A stretch of DNA of 64,000 bases from Hyphomicrobiales bacterium (GTDB taxonomy: Bacteria; Pseudomonadota; Alphaproteobacteria; Rhizobiales; Rhizobiaceae), in NCBI GenBank assembly GCA_900466945.1, contig UBNV01000014.1, forward strand, positions 22,706 through 86,705, written 5' to 3'. Both the position numbers and the translations under genes were made by a program. The notes beneath the pieces were generated by a model. That model was not told the origin of the DNA. It saw only the letters and a list, made by a program, of their open reading frames with translations, and did no database searches. How positions within the stretch are numbered: the stretch's first letter is position 1; each line of letters begins with the position of its first letter. Positions 34,889-44,552 of this stretch are shown here, piece after piece.

Positions 34889-36487
34889 TTACTCGGCGAT
34901 GTCGACGTTTTCGAAGGTGAAGTCACCAAGCGGGCTCTGGACGAAGCCGGAGACTTCCTTGCGCATCGGAACGACCGAGAGCGAATGGTCGATCGTGGCC
35001 CACGGCGCTTCGCGCTTGAAGACGAGCTGAGCTTCTTCGTAGAGCTTGGTGCGCTCGGTCTGGTCAGAGGTGACCTTGGCCTTCTTCACCAGTGCGTCGA
35101 ATTCCTCGTTGCACCACTGTGCGCGGTTGTTGCCGCCGACGGCAGCGCAGCCCAGCAGCGTGTCGAGGAAGTTGTCCGGGTCGCCGTTGTCGCCGGTCCA
35201 GCCGAGCATGACAGCACCATCACGATCCTTGGCCTTCGAGCGGTCGAGATACTCGGCCCATTCGTAGGAAACGATCTCGACGGTGACGCCGATCTTGGAG
35301 AAGTCATCCTGGATGATTTCAGCGGCGCGACGTGCGTTCAGCATGTAGGGGCGCGAAACCGGCATGGCCCAGACCTTCATCGAAAGACCGGTAACACCAG
35401 CGGCTTCGAGTTCCTTCTTGGCGGCGTCCAGATCGTAAGCGTCATCCTGGGTAGCCTGGTTGTAGGACCACATGGTCGGCGGGATCGGGTTCTTGGCAGG
35501 CGTTGCCATACCCTGGAAGACAGCGTCGACGATCGCTTCCTTGTTGATCGCCTTGTTCAGCGCCTTGCGGACTTCCGGCTTGTCAAAGGGAGCCTGGGTC
35601 GTGTTGTAGGCGAGGTAAGCGACGTTCAGGCCTTCCTGCTCCATCACGGTCAGGGCCGGATCGGACTTCATGGTCTCGACGTCTGCAGCGTTCGGGAACG
35701 GCATCAGGTGGCATTCGCCAGCCTTGAGCTTCTGGTAGCGAACGGCAGCATCCGTGGTGATCGCGAAGACGAGGTCGTCGATCTTCGGTGCGCCACCCCA
35801 GTAGTCGGCGTTCTTCTTGTAGCGGATGACGGCATCCTGCTGGTAACCGACGAAGGAGAACGGACCCGTGCCGACCGGCATCTGGTTCAGCTGTTCCTTC
35901 TTGCCTTCAGCTTCGAGCTTGTCGGCATATTCCTTGGAGACGATCGATGCGAAAGGCATTGCAAGGTTTGCGAGGAACGGCGCTTCCGGCTTGTTGAGCG
36001 TGATCTTGACCGTCATGTCATCGACCTTTTCGATCGACTTGATCAGTTCGGGGAAGCCCATGCCGGCGGCATATTCCCAAGAGGTGCCGGCAACATACTG
36101 GTTCCACGGATGATCGGCCTTCAGCTGGCGATCCAGCGAGAAAAGGACGTCATCGGCGTTGAATTCGCGCGACGGGGTGAAGAACTCGGTCGTGTGGAAC
36201 TTGACACCCGGGCGCAGCTTGAAGGTGTATTCGGTGCCTTCGGCATTGACTTCATAGCTTTCGGCCAGACCAGCTTCGGCTTCGGTCGTGCCGGGCTTGA
36301 ATTCCATCAGACGGCTGTAGACCGGATGCGCAGAGGCATCGAAAGTCGTGCCGGCGGTGTACATGCCGGGATCGAAGCCTTCCGGCGATCCTTCCGAGCA
36401 GTAAACAAAGGTCTTGGCGCTGGCGGCGCCCGACAGGAAAGTAGCGGCAGCAAGCGCTGCGGCTGCAAGAGCAAACTTGGTTTTCAT
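34889..36487 (-). CDS. Dipeptide-type ABC transporter substrate-binding protein (DppA)
   Basis: A 532-residue class II/cluster C periplasmic binding protein. Signal peptide to GAASA-KT (about residue 24). Mature N-terminus TFVYCSEGSPEGFDPGMYTA, then the family signature region VYSRLMEFKPGTTEAEAGLA and GLAESYEVNAEGTEYTFKLR (about residues 60-95), all as in DppA. Dipeptides (or haem/ALA, which DppA-type proteins can also bind) are plausible ligands. First gene of the operon. Confidence 0.88.
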   Translation of the reverse strand: MKTKFALAAAALAAATFLSGAASAKTFVYCSEGSPEGFDPGMYTAGTTFDASAHPVYSRLMEFKPGTTEAEAGLAESYEVNAEGTEYTFKLRPGVKFHTTEFFTPSREFNADDVLFSLDRQLKADHPWNQYVAGTSWEYAAGMGFPELIKSIEKVDDMTVKITLNKPEAPFLANLAMPFASIVSKEYADKLEAEGKKEQLNQMPVGTGPFSFVGYQQDAVIRYKKNADYWGGAPKIDDLVFAITTDAAVRYQKLKAGECHLMPFPNAADVETMKSDPALTVMEQEGLNVAYLAYNTTQAPFDKPEVRKALNKAINKEAIVDAVFQGMATPAKNPIPPTMWSYNQATQDDAYDLDAAKKELEAAGVTGLSMKVWAMPVSRPYMLNARRAAEIIQDDFSKIGVTVEIVSYEWAEYLDRSKAKDRDGAVMLGWTGDNGDPDNFLDTLLGCAAVGGNNRAQWCNEEFDALVKKAKVTSDQTERTKLYEEAQLVFKREAPWATIDHSLSVVPMRKEVSGFVQSPLGDFTFENVDIAE

Positions 36488-37010
36488 GAGCAGTCTCCCA
36501 AAGGCTAAGGACGAGAGTCCTCGCCGGTTCTTTTGGTCCCGCGGCGCGTGGATCGCACCCGTGTTTTGTGAAGATCGGCTTCAGCCGCTCTTCCGGCAAT
36601 CGACGGATTACCAGCCGCGCGTCGTATTCTGACCAGCGGCAAGGATTATCCCTCGGATCACTGCTGCAGTGTCTTATCGGCTTCGGATGCGTTGTAAAGA
36701 GAGATTCGGCTCAATTCCGACATAGAATTGGTCTGGTTTTCGCCGCAATTGGCGCCTGTGCGCTCATACATTCTACAATCCGCAAACTGGCCCGACGAAA
36801 CCATCGAACATTAGAGATGCAAGAGAATGCAGAAGAATCAAGGCTTCGGCGGTTGCTGCGTCGCAAAATGGCAAGGCCAGCCGAGCGGTCAGGCGGGGTG
36901 TAGCAAGCTGTAGGAAGTTTATCAACCAGTCAAAAAAATTGTTCGCTGCGAGAGACAGGCTCCGTCGCATACCCTGCCTCGCCAGGGTCAAAGCGGTCTG
37001 ATCTTCGAGG
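36488..37010. other. Gene-free stretch between dppA and the RND operon
   Basis: About 520 bp with no convincing gene on either strand. The first part (36488 to about 36700) must hold the promoter of the minus-strand peptide importer; I see no clear consensus box. A CCCTG/CAGGG hairpin lies at 36972-36987. The remainder is unremarkable and somewhat less GC-rich than the flanks. Confidence 0.5.
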
Positions 37011-37045
37011 GAAGGAGGAGGGGCTTGGGGAACCCCTCCTCCTTC
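37011..37045. terminator. 13-bp perfect stem-loop downstream of the RND gene
   Basis: GAAGGAGGAGGGG (37011-37023) pairs perfectly with CCCCTCCTCCTTC (37033-37045), nine-base loop. The T-run (TTTTC) is on the plus-strand side, but the only nearby transcript reading into it is the minus-strand RND gene ending at 37053. Confidence 0.65.
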
Positions 37046-37052
37046 TTTTCGG

Positions 37053-40000
37053 TCACGCTTTGTGGGGAGAGCGACCGAAAAAGAAGGCGTAAGCCGCGGG
37101 CAAAACCAAAATGGTCAGCACGGTCGCCACGAGAATGCCACCCATCATCGCGTAGGCGAGCGGACCCCAGAAGATGCCGCGCGAAATGGGGATGAGCGCG
37201 AGCACCGCCGTGAGCGCCGTCAGCATGATCGGTCGGAAACGTCGGACGGCAGAGCCGATGATCGCTTCCAGTCGGTCCATGCCGGCCGCAATATCCTGGT
37301 CGATCTGGTCGATCAGGATGATCGAGTTGCGAATGATAATGCCGAGCAGGGCGATGACACCGAGGATCGCGACGAAACCGAAGGGCGCACCGGAAATTAG
37401 CAGGGCTGCCGCAGCCCCGATAATCCCGAGCGGACCGGTCGCAAGCACGAGCATGGCCTTGCCGAAGTGTTGCAACTGGATCATCAGCAGCACCACGATG
37501 ACGAGAAGCATGATGGGCGCTTTCGCGGCGATCGAGTCCTGGCTCTCGGCGCTGTCTTCCGCGCCACCCTGGATCTCGATGGAGTAACCCGGGGCTAAGC
37601 CGTCGCGGAGCGATTGCATGTCCTCGAACATGCGCAGCGCCTCGTCGTTCGACTGGACATCATCCGGCACTGTTGCGCGTACGGTGACCGTCGGCAGGCG
37701 ATTTCGACGCCATTCGATGCCCTGCTCCAGCGTCGGTACGACCTTGGCGATCTGCGACAGCGGGATGAAGGCTCCGAGATCGGTCGGTACGTAGATTGAA
37801 TTGACCGCAGTGAGCAGCCGACGGCTGTCTTCCGGTTCGCGGGCGACGATCGAGATCGTCTCCTCCCCTGCTCTCACATCGGCAAGCGGAGCGCCGCTCA
37901 TCGTGGCCTGGAGCATCTGCCTCAGGCGTTGCGACGACACGCCGAGCGCGCGGGCACGGTCCTGATCGACGACGAGGGTCATGGCCGGGACCGGCTCGAG
38001 CCAGTCGTCATGAACGGCCTGAAGCAACGGGTTCTGATGGAAGCGGGCCTTGACCTGGTCGGCAATGAGGCGAACCTCGTGACGCTCGGGACCACTGACG
38101 CGCATCTGGACGGCCCAGCCGGTCGGCGGGCCGAGGAAGAGACGATCGACCTTGCCTCGCACCGAGGGGAAGTCTTCGGCCAGCTTCATCCGGAGCTTCG
38201 TGATCAGCCGCTCCCGCGCCTCCTCGTCCCTCGCCATGACCAGAAGCTGGGCATAGTTTGGGTTGCGAAGCTGCTGGTCGAGCGGCAGGAAGAAGCGCGG
38301 CGCGCCCTCTCCGACATAGGTCGCGACGAAACGCTGATCCTCGTCCGTCAGGATGGTGGCTTCGAGACGCTTCGCTTCAGCCTCGACTTCCTTGATCGAA
38401 GTGCCCTCGGGCAGCCACATGTCGACCAGGATTTCCGGACGCGAAGACTGCGGGAAGAAATTCTTCGGAATGAACTGGAATGACCAGAGACTGACCGCGA
38501 AAATGGCCAGCGTGGAACCGATGACGATGACGCGATGCTGGACGGCCCAGGCGACGACCGAACGCAGGCGGCGATAGAAAGGCGTGTCGAAGGCGTCGTG
38601 GTGGTCGCCGACATGGGCCCTCTGCTTGAGGATCATGTAGCCGAGCCAAGGGGTAAAGTAGACGGCAACGAACCAGGAGATGACCAGGGAAATGCCGACC
38701 ACATAAAAGAGCGAGCGGACATATTCACCGGCTGTCGATTCCGCAAAGCCGACGGGGATAAAGCCGGCCGTGGTGATCAGTGTGCCGGTCAACATGGGGA
38801 AGGCGGTCGACGAATAGGCGAAACTCGCCGCATCCAGCTTGTCGAGCCCCTCTTCCAGCTTTCGCTCCATCATCTCGACGACGATCATGGCGTCATCGAC
38901 CAGGAGCCCGAGTGCGATGATGAGTGCGCCGAGGGAGATGCGCTGCAGGTCGAGACCGAACTCGTACATGACGGCAAAGGTGGCGGCGAGAACCAGCGGA
39001 ATGGCAATCGCGATCACGAGGCCCGAGCGCCAGCCGATCGAAACGAAAGAGACGACAAGGACGATCAGGAGGGCTTCGCCGAGCGCCTTCATGAACTCGC
39101 CGACCGCTTCACGCACGACTTCGGGCTGGTTGGAGATCTGCGAGACTTCTAGGCCGATCGGCAGGGTCGCCTCGAAACGCTGCAGCGTTTCCTCCACGGC
39201 ATCGCCGACATCGGTGACCTTGAAGCCCTTGGCCATGACGACGCCGACCTGGACGGAGTCCTTGCCGTTGAAGCGGAACTTGCGTTGGTAGGGATCTTCG
39301 AGCCCCTCGGTGACGGTTGCAATATCTCCGAGGCGCGTCACCTGGTCGCCGGAATTCAAGCGAAGCTCGCGAATGTCTTCGGCCGCCGAAAAGCCCCCAT
39401 CGACCGATATGCGCACTGATCTGGATCCGGTGTCGATCGAACCGGTCGCATCGATCGCGTTCTGTCCGGCGAGCGCGTTCTGGAGATCCGTAAAGGTCAG
39501 TCCGCGTTCGGCGAGTGCCTTGGAAGACACTTCGATGAAGATCTTTTGCGGTTGGTCGCCCAGGATCACGGCCTTTTCGACACCCTCGGTCGAGAGAAGC
39601 ACGTCACGCGCCTGGATCGCATGCTGCTTGAGTTCCGGATAGCTGTAGCCATCGCCAGTCAGCGCATAAAGCGTGATGTAGGTGTCGCCGAACTCGTCGT
39701 TGAAGTAAGGACCGAGCAGCCCCTCTGGCAGCTCGTTTTCGATATCGCCGACCTTCTTGCGGACCTGGTAGAAAGCATCAGCCACATCATTGGCGTCAGT
39801 ATTGCCCTTGACCTGCAAGGTGATGATGGCCGAACCCGGCCGCGTGTAGGACTTCACCCAATCGAGATAGGGTGTTTCCTGCAGCTTGCGCTCGATCTTG
39901 TTGACGACCTGGTCCTGCATGTCGGTGAGGGACGCTCCCGGCCAGAACGCCTGAACGACCATAACGCGGAAGGTGAAATCGGGATCTTCCTTCTGGCCCA

Positions 40001-40124
40001 TGCGCATGAGGCCGAACAGTCCGGTCAGGATGATCAGGCCGAAGAGGAAACGGGCAATGCTGGGATGGCCGATGGCCCAACGGGACAAGTTGAACGAGCC
40101 CGGTTCTACAGGAGAAGTGTTCAT
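37053..40124 (-). CDS. RND-family multidrug efflux permease
   Basis: A 1023-residue inner-membrane RND pump of the AcrB/MdtB-like type, with twelve spans and two large periplasmic loops. Proton-relay Asp pair is visible in TM4 (LGLLVDDAMIVVEMMERK, about residues 405-422), and the usual phrases YFTPWLGYMIL and LIDQIDQDIAAGMDRLEAII occur in the C-terminal half. Its length matches the family. It lies 34 bp after the membrane fusion protein gene, in an operon headed by a TetR repressor. No outer-membrane channel gene is adjacent, so it probably uses one encoded elsewhere. Confidence 0.92.
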   Translation of the reverse strand: MNTSPVEPGSFNLSRWAIGHPSIARFLFGLIILTGLFGLMRMGQKEDPDFTFRVMVVQAFWPGASLTDMQDQVVNKIERKLQETPYLDWVKSYTRPGSAIITLQVKGNTDANDVADAFYQVRKKVGDIENELPEGLLGPYFNDEFGDTYITLYALTGDGYSYPELKQHAIQARDVLLSTEGVEKAVILGDQPQKIFIEVSSKALAERGLTFTDLQNALAGQNAIDATGSIDTGSRSVRISVDGGFSAAEDIRELRLNSGDQVTRLGDIATVTEGLEDPYQRKFRFNGKDSVQVGVVMAKGFKVTDVGDAVEETLQRFEATLPIGLEVSQISNQPEVVREAVGEFMKALGEALLIVLVVSFVSIGWRSGLVIAIAIPLVLAATFAVMYEFGLDLQRISLGALIIALGLLVDDAMIVVEMMERKLEEGLDKLDAASFAYSSTAFPMLTGTLITTAGFIPVGFAESTAGEYVRSLFYVVGISLVISWFVAVYFTPWLGYMILKQRAHVGDHHDAFDTPFYRRLRSVVAWAVQHRVIVIGSTLAIFAVSLWSFQFIPKNFFPQSSRPEILVDMWLPEGTSIKEVEAEAKRLEATILTDEDQRFVATYVGEGAPRFFLPLDQQLRNPNYAQLLVMARDEEARERLITKLRMKLAEDFPSVRGKVDRLFLGPPTGWAVQMRVSGPERHEVRLIADQVKARFHQNPLLQAVHDDWLEPVPAMTLVVDQDRARALGVSSQRLRQMLQATMSGAPLADVRAGEETISIVAREPEDSRRLLTAVNSIYVPTDLGAFIPLSQIAKVVPTLEQGIEWRRNRLPTVTVRATVPDDVQSNDEALRMFEDMQSLRDGLAPGYSIEIQGGAEDSAESQDSIAAKAPIMLLVIVVLLMIQLQHFGKAMLVLATGPLGIIGAAAALLISGAPFGFVAILGVIALLGIIIRNSIILIDQIDQDIAAGMDRLEAIIGSAVRRFRPIMLTALTAVLALIPISRGIFWGPLAYAMMGGILVATVLTILVLPAAYAFFFGRSPHKA

Positions 40125-40158
40125 GGTATCTGGGTCCCGAAGGTGAAGGGCGCTGGGC

Positions 40159-41304
40159 TCAGCGGGTCGCGGCGTCAGGCTTCACAGCCTCGGCCTCGGC
40201 AGCACGAGACAGGTCTTGATCGGCAAGCCGCACTTTCATGTCTTCCGTCATGAACTGCGTGCCGGCCACCACCACGAGATCGCCTGGCTTCAAGCCGGCC
40301 GACACCTGGACACCAGTGTCGGAGAATGTGTCAACGGTGACAGGTCGCGCATGGACGGTGGCGTCAGTCCGGTCGACAGTCCAGACCGTCGACTGCTTGG
40401 CTGCATCCTGGGTCAGCGCAGAGAGCGGCAGTTCGAAGAAGTCCCTGTCGGACGGGGCAAGTGCTGTCACGCGCGCCGTCATGCCAAGCAGGATCTGCGG
40501 GTTGTCCGGAAGCGCGATGCGCACTGCAAAGGTGCGCGATGTGGCATCGGCGCTACCGGCCACTTCCCGGACGGCACCCTTCAAGGCCAGACCATCCTTC
40601 GACCAGAAGCCGACCTCGACCTCTTTGCCGGGCGCAAAGGCAAAGATTTCATTCTCCGGCACGGCGATCAGTACTTCCTTCTCGCCATCTGCAGCAACAG
40701 TGACAACGGGGCTGCCGGCAGCGACGATCTGGCCGGCATCGGCGCTGATGGCCGTGACGATGCCCGTCTTGTCAGCCTTCAGCTCACCATAGGCAACTTG
40801 GTTTCGGGCCTGTTCCAGAGACGAGCGCTGGCTGTCCCGGGTCGCGAGCGCCTGATTGTAGGTCAATTGTGCCTGCTCGAGCTGTGCCTTGGTCGTCACC
40901 TGCTGCCGATAAAGGGCGTCGGCACGCTTCAGGGCAAAATCTGCCGTCTCCAGCTGACGTTCCGCGGCGGCAAGGCTCGCTTCGGCGCTGCTCATCTGAA
41001 GCTCGTAGTCGGTGACGTCGAGACGGGCAAGCACATCGCCCGGCGCCACGCGGTCGCCGATATCGACAAGGCGCTCGACGATCTTGCCGGCGACCCGGAA
41101 GCCGGCTGCGGCTTCGCTGCGGGCCTTGACCGTGCCGGAATACTTCAGCTCCCGGTCCGTAGAAGGTGCGGAGACCTCGATCACCTTAACGGGACGCAGG
41201 ACCGGCTCCTGGACGACCTCCGCGCCGCTATCCGAGCAGCCAGCGAGGCCGAGGGTGAGCAGCAGAGGCAATGCGAACACAGATACGCGATGCTTGGCGG
41301 ACAT
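40159..41304 (-). CDS. RND efflux periplasmic adaptor (membrane fusion lipoprotein)
   Basis: A 381-residue adaptor with a lipoprotein signal (LLLTLGLAGCSDSG, lipobox Cys at about residue 23). The lipoyl-like half-motifs, a coiled-coil hairpin (about residues 95-165, rich in AEASLAAAERQLETADFALK), and the barrel region TARVTALAPSDRDFFELPL are present. It bridges the pump to an outer-membrane channel. Co-transcribed with the TetR gene (24 bp upstream) and the pump. Confidence 0.9.
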   Translation of the reverse strand: MSAKHRVSVFALPLLLTLGLAGCSDSGAEVVQEPVLRPVKVIEVSAPSTDRELKYSGTVKARSEAAAGFRVAGKIVERLVDIGDRVAPGDVLARLDVTDYELQMSSAEASLAAAERQLETADFALKRADALYRQQVTTKAQLEQAQLTYNQALATRDSQRSSLEQARNQVAYGELKADKTGIVTAISADAGQIVAAGSPVVTVAADGEKEVLIAVPENEIFAFAPGKEVEVGFWSKDGLALKGAVREVAGSADATSRTFAVRIALPDNPQILLGMTARVTALAPSDRDFFELPLSALTQDAAKQSTVWTVDRTDATVHARPVTVDTFSDTGVQVSAGLKPGDLVVVAGTQFMTEDMKVRLADQDLSRAAEAEAVKPDAATR

Positions 41305-41328
41305 GGTTGTTCCTCCCCGAGCGGGGTT

Positions 41329-41931
41329 TCAGGCCTTGAGGGCGCGGATGGCAAATTCGGTCAGTTCTTCCGGCTTGGCGCGATTGTCCTTGCCGATACA
41401 TTGCGCGACCAATTGGGGATGGTGAAGCGGCGAAATCGCAGCACCGAAACAGCGGGCGACATGGACGGCATCGCCTTTGGCGAATTCACCCTTTTCCATG
41501 CCGTCGGCAATGATGCGAGCGAGAACCGCCTGCACTTCATCGATATGCTTGTCGATGACGCCCCAGCTCTGCTCGATCGCCACGACCGCCATTTCATGGA
41601 CCTTTTTCTCGTCCATCATTGTCGCGACCGTGAATTCGAACTGGGCCATGGCATAGCGCCGCAGTCGCTCTTCGGCGCTCAACGGCATGGCAGCGAAATC
41701 CTCAGCTATCTTCAAGCTCTGTGCCAGAAGGCGTGCGCAGACACCTTCGAGCAGCTCACTTTTGGAAGCGAAGAAGCGATAGATGTTCGCAGGCGACATG
41801 CCGAGCTCCTTCGCCACGTCGGCGACGGTCGTCTTGCTGTAGCCATAGTGCCGAAACTGAGCCTCCGCAGCCTCGAGGATGCGGGTGGCCATATCGGTGG
41901 TATCATTCGGGTGCGGGGCAGCTTGTGTCAT
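41329..41931 (-). CDS. TetR/AcrR-family repressor of the efflux operon
   Basis: A 200-residue TetR-family protein: N-terminal helix-turn-helix at about residues 16-62 (ILEAAEAQFRHYGYSKTTVA, then ELGMSPANIYRFFASKSELL) and an effector-binding C-terminal domain. It is the first gene of the operon with adaptor and pump. The inverted repeat six bases upstream of its ATG is the probable autoregulatory operator. Confidence 0.88.
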   Translation of the reverse strand: MTQAAPHPNDTTDMATRILEAAEAQFRHYGYSKTTVADVAKELGMSPANIYRFFASKSELLEGVCARLLAQSLKIAEDFAAMPLSAEERLRRYAMAQFEFTVATMMDEKKVHEMAVVAIEQSWGVIDKHIDEVQAVLARIIADGMEKGEFAKGDAVHVARCFGAAISPLHHPQLVAQCIGKDNRAKPEELTEFAIRALKA

Positions 41932-41937
41932 GATGAT

Positions 41938-41973
41938 TTACGACTGACGATTTTTGAATTTCGTCATTCGTAA
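41938..41973. promoter_or_regulatory. Inverted repeat, probable TetR operator
   Basis: TTACGACTGACGA (41938-41950) and TCGTCATTCGTAA (41961-41973) are inverted repeats matching at 12 of 13 positions, with a 10-bp AT-rich spacer, directly upstream of the TetR start codon at 41931. Confidence 0.65.
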
Positions 41974-42171
41974 TGGACAAGACAGCATGAGTCAATATGC
42001 AGCAAAGCTACAAAATGATGTTTCGATGCGCTGGGTGCGGCACAGTCGGTCACCAACGACGGCAGATTTCGAGCTTCGCTGTCGACTGAAACCCTCTGGC
42101 CGGCAGAGGCTGCATGCCACCAACGGCTACGGGCGGAAGTCCGCTTGCGTCCAGGTTTATGGGAAGCAGGA

Positions 42172-44061
42172 TTACCGGGGCATGCCCTGCGGCCGCAGAT
42201 GGCGCTTGAGTGCAGCGATGCGGAAGATGGCATTGGGGGCGCCGTAGCCGGCATAGCCGCGCCTCTGGACAATCTCGAAAAAGAAGCCTTCGCCATAAGT
42301 CGGAGAATAGAGCTGGAAATATTCTCCCGCATCATCCCGGTCGTAGAGGATGTTGGCCAGCTTCATGCGCTCGACCAGCGTCGGATCCAAGCCGAAACGG
42401 GCTTCGATATCGTCGTAATAGTTGGCCGAGATCGTCAACGGCTTGAAGCCGTTGCGCGCCAAGGCGTCGGCGGTTGCGAAGATATCGTCTGTCTCGAAGG
42501 CGATATGCTGGATGCCAGAGCCGAAGGTTTCGGCGATGAAGCGCCCGGCGAGCGTGTTGCGATTTTCCGCACCATTCAGCGTGATGCGCAACCGACCGTC
42601 CTCTGTCTCGACCACCTGGCTCCTGACGACGCCGGCGGGATCTATGATGTCCACCATCGGGGTCTTCCGGGTCGAAAGCTCCGAGGTGTAGAACAGCAGC
42701 CACGTGAGCATTTCGTCGTAGCGCGTCGTCTGGGCCAGATGGTCGATCCGCGTCAGACCGACGGTCGCATGGCTCTCATTCGCCTCGGACACCGGCTCGA
42801 ACTCGGCGTCCCAGATCTGGCCAAGCCCACTCTTTTGGTCGAGGAAGTAAACGATCCCTCCCCCGACCCCGCGAATGGCCGGCACCTGCATCTCGCCCGG
42901 GCCGACGACCTGGCGGAAATCTTCCGAGCCAAGCTGAAGCGCCCGGACATGGGCTGCCGCCGCATCGTCGACCATCAGGCCGAAGGCATAGGCATTGGCG
43001 CCGTGGACGAGATATGACGCATTGGCGAACCCCTTTTCCTCGCGATTGATCACGAGGTTGATGTCGCCCTGCCGCATCAGGGTCACGGCCTTGGCGCGGT
43101 GCCGGGCAACAGTCCTAAAACCGAGGATCTGCAGCAGGGCTTCGAGTTCGCGCCCATCGTCATCACCGACGGCGAATTCGACGAAGGCAATGCCGGACAC
43201 TTCGCTGCGTTCAGGCATGTCGGGAACCGGGATGCGCATATCTGGCTCGACGCGCCGGACCTGGTCCATGAGATAGACCAGCGATCGTCGACCATCCCTC
43301 GAGATCGCCTCGGGGGAACCGCCACGGAACTGGTCGTTGAAGATCTCCAGTGAGAGATATCCGTCATAACCCGTCGCGGCGATGGCCTGCATGAAGGGCG
43401 TAACGGCAAGGTCCCCCTCACCCGGCATATTGCGAAAGTGGCGGGACCAGTAGAGGAGATCCATCTCGATCAGCGGCGCATCGGCGAGCTGAACGATGAA
43501 GATCCGGTCACCTGGGATCGAGCGGATCGAGTTGACCTCGATCTTGCGAGCCAGCGTGTGAAAGCTGTCGAGGATAAGACCGATATTCGCATGATCAGCC
43601 CGGCGGACGATTTCCCAGGCGTCGCGATGGTCGTTGATGTGGCGCCCCCAAGCCAGTGCTTCGTACCCGACACGCAGGCCACGCTTTGCCGCTCGCTCGC
43701 CGAGTTCGCGGAAATCGGCTGCCGCACGGTCGATGCCGCCGAGCGAGACGGCCGAGGTGTTCGAACAGATCAGCATCAGATCCGTGCCGAGTTCGGTCAT
43801 CAGGTCGAACTTTCGCTCGGCACGGTCGAAATTGCGGCTGCGAAAGGGCTCCGGCATGCCCTCGAAATCCCGGAAAGGCTGGAAGAGCGAGACCGCCAGC
43901 CCGTGATCGCGAACCATCTGGCCGACCTCGGCGGGCGATCGGTCGAAAGCCAGGAAGTCGTTCTCAAAAATCTCGATCCCGTCGAAACCGGCACGGGCGA
44001 TCGCCGAAAGCTTCTCTTCGAATTCGCCGCTGATCGAGACCGTCGCAATTGAGGTTTTCAT
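42172..44061 (-). CDS. quiC: 3-dehydroshikimate dehydratase, two-domain QuiC1 type
   Basis: A 629-residue fusion of an N-terminal TIM-barrel dehydratase (about 1-290) with a C-terminal HPPD/VOC-like domain (about 300-629). It converts 3-dehydroshikimate to protocatechuate (EC 4.2.1.118). The metal ligands fall at the positions I recall for Pseudomonas QuiC1: Glu134 (VGYEALAW), Asp165 (LILDSFH), Gln191 (FIVQLADAP) and Glu239 (LSLEIF). The C-terminal half has GIQHIAFETDDIF and YSPTYGEGFFFEIVQRRG, as in hydroxyphenylpyruvate dioxygenases, whose function in the fusion is unclear. The ATG at 44061 has GGAGG eight bases upstream; a GTG six bases earlier is too close to it. Confidence 0.9.
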   Translation of the reverse strand: MKTSIATVSISGEFEEKLSAIARAGFDGIEIFENDFLAFDRSPAEVGQMVRDHGLAVSLFQPFRDFEGMPEPFRSRNFDRAERKFDLMTELGTDLMLICSNTSAVSLGGIDRAAADFRELGERAAKRGLRVGYEALAWGRHINDHRDAWEIVRRADHANIGLILDSFHTLARKIEVNSIRSIPGDRIFIVQLADAPLIEMDLLYWSRHFRNMPGEGDLAVTPFMQAIAATGYDGYLSLEIFNDQFRGGSPEAISRDGRRSLVYLMDQVRRVEPDMRIPVPDMPERSEVSGIAFVEFAVGDDDGRELEALLQILGFRTVARHRAKAVTLMRQGDINLVINREEKGFANASYLVHGANAYAFGLMVDDAAAAHVRALQLGSEDFRQVVGPGEMQVPAIRGVGGGIVYFLDQKSGLGQIWDAEFEPVSEANESHATVGLTRIDHLAQTTRYDEMLTWLLFYTSELSTRKTPMVDIIDPAGVVRSQVVETEDGRLRITLNGAENRNTLAGRFIAETFGSGIQHIAFETDDIFATADALARNGFKPLTISANYYDDIEARFGLDPTLVERMKLANILYDRDDAGEYFQLYSPTYGEGFFFEIVQRRGYAGYGAPNAIFRIAALKRHLRPQGMPR

Positions 44062-44092
44062 CGCCACATCCTCCGTTTCGCCCGCTGGCGCG

Positions 44093-44542
44093 TCACCGTT
44101 TTCCTTCCGCGACGAGCAATTTCAGGGCTCGTACCGCATGGGGGTACCCCGTCGCCCCGAGGCCCGCCATGACGGCCGTGGCCGTCATCGAGACGAGGGA
44201 TTTGTGATAGATCTGCTCACGCCGGTGCACATTGCTGATGTGAAACTCGATGATCGGCCCCTTGAACATCTTGAGCGCATCCAGGAGCGCCAGCGAGGTG
44301 AAGGTGAAGGCGGCCGGATTGATCAGGATCCCGGAGCCCTCGTCGATCGCATCGTGTACGGACTCGATCAGCATCTCCTCGCTATTGGTCTGGCGGAACA
44401 CGATTGGCCATTCGCCAGCGGCCTCCCGGCACCAGAATTCCACATCCGCCAGCGTGTGATGGCCGTAGATCTCCGGCTCGCGGCGTCCGAGCCTGTTCAG
44501 GTTGGGGCCATTCAGGATGAAGAGTGGCTTGTGATTGTTCAT
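44093..44542 (-). CDS. aroQ: Type II 3-dehydroquinate dehydratase
   Basis: A 149-residue type II dehydroquinase. Signature FILNGPNLNRLGRREPEIYG (about residues 7-26) carries the catalytic Arg and Tyr; AFTFTSLALLDAL, and IEFHISNVHRRE carries the catalytic His. Its place between TRAP transporter and dehydroshikimate dehydratase marks it as a catabolic (quinate) enzyme, not the biosynthetic copy. Longer in-frame extension upstream overlaps the TRAP gene and is rejected. Confidence 0.92.
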   Translation of the reverse strand: MNNHKPLFILNGPNLNRLGRREPEIYGHHTLADVEFWCREAAGEWPIVFRQTNSEEMLIESVHDAIDEGSGILINPAAFTFTSLALLDALKMFKGPIIEFHISNVHRREQIYHKSLVSMTATAVMAGLGATGYPHAVRALKLLVAEGKR

Positions 44543-44552
44543 GTGTGCAACC

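Noticed and set aside
34880..36508. 542-codon plus-strand frame opposite the peptide-binding protein gene
   Set aside because: Antisense shadow of a DppA-type gene with signal peptide and family signature.
36568..36903. 111-codon plus-strand frame between the peptide importer and the RND operon
   Set aside because: Product is low-complexity and basic with no start signal; the region is more simply a long promoter-containing spacer.
40216..41973. 585-codon plus-strand frame across the adaptor and TetR genes
   Set aside because: It crosses two genuine minus-strand genes and their intergenic operator; no domain is recognisable.
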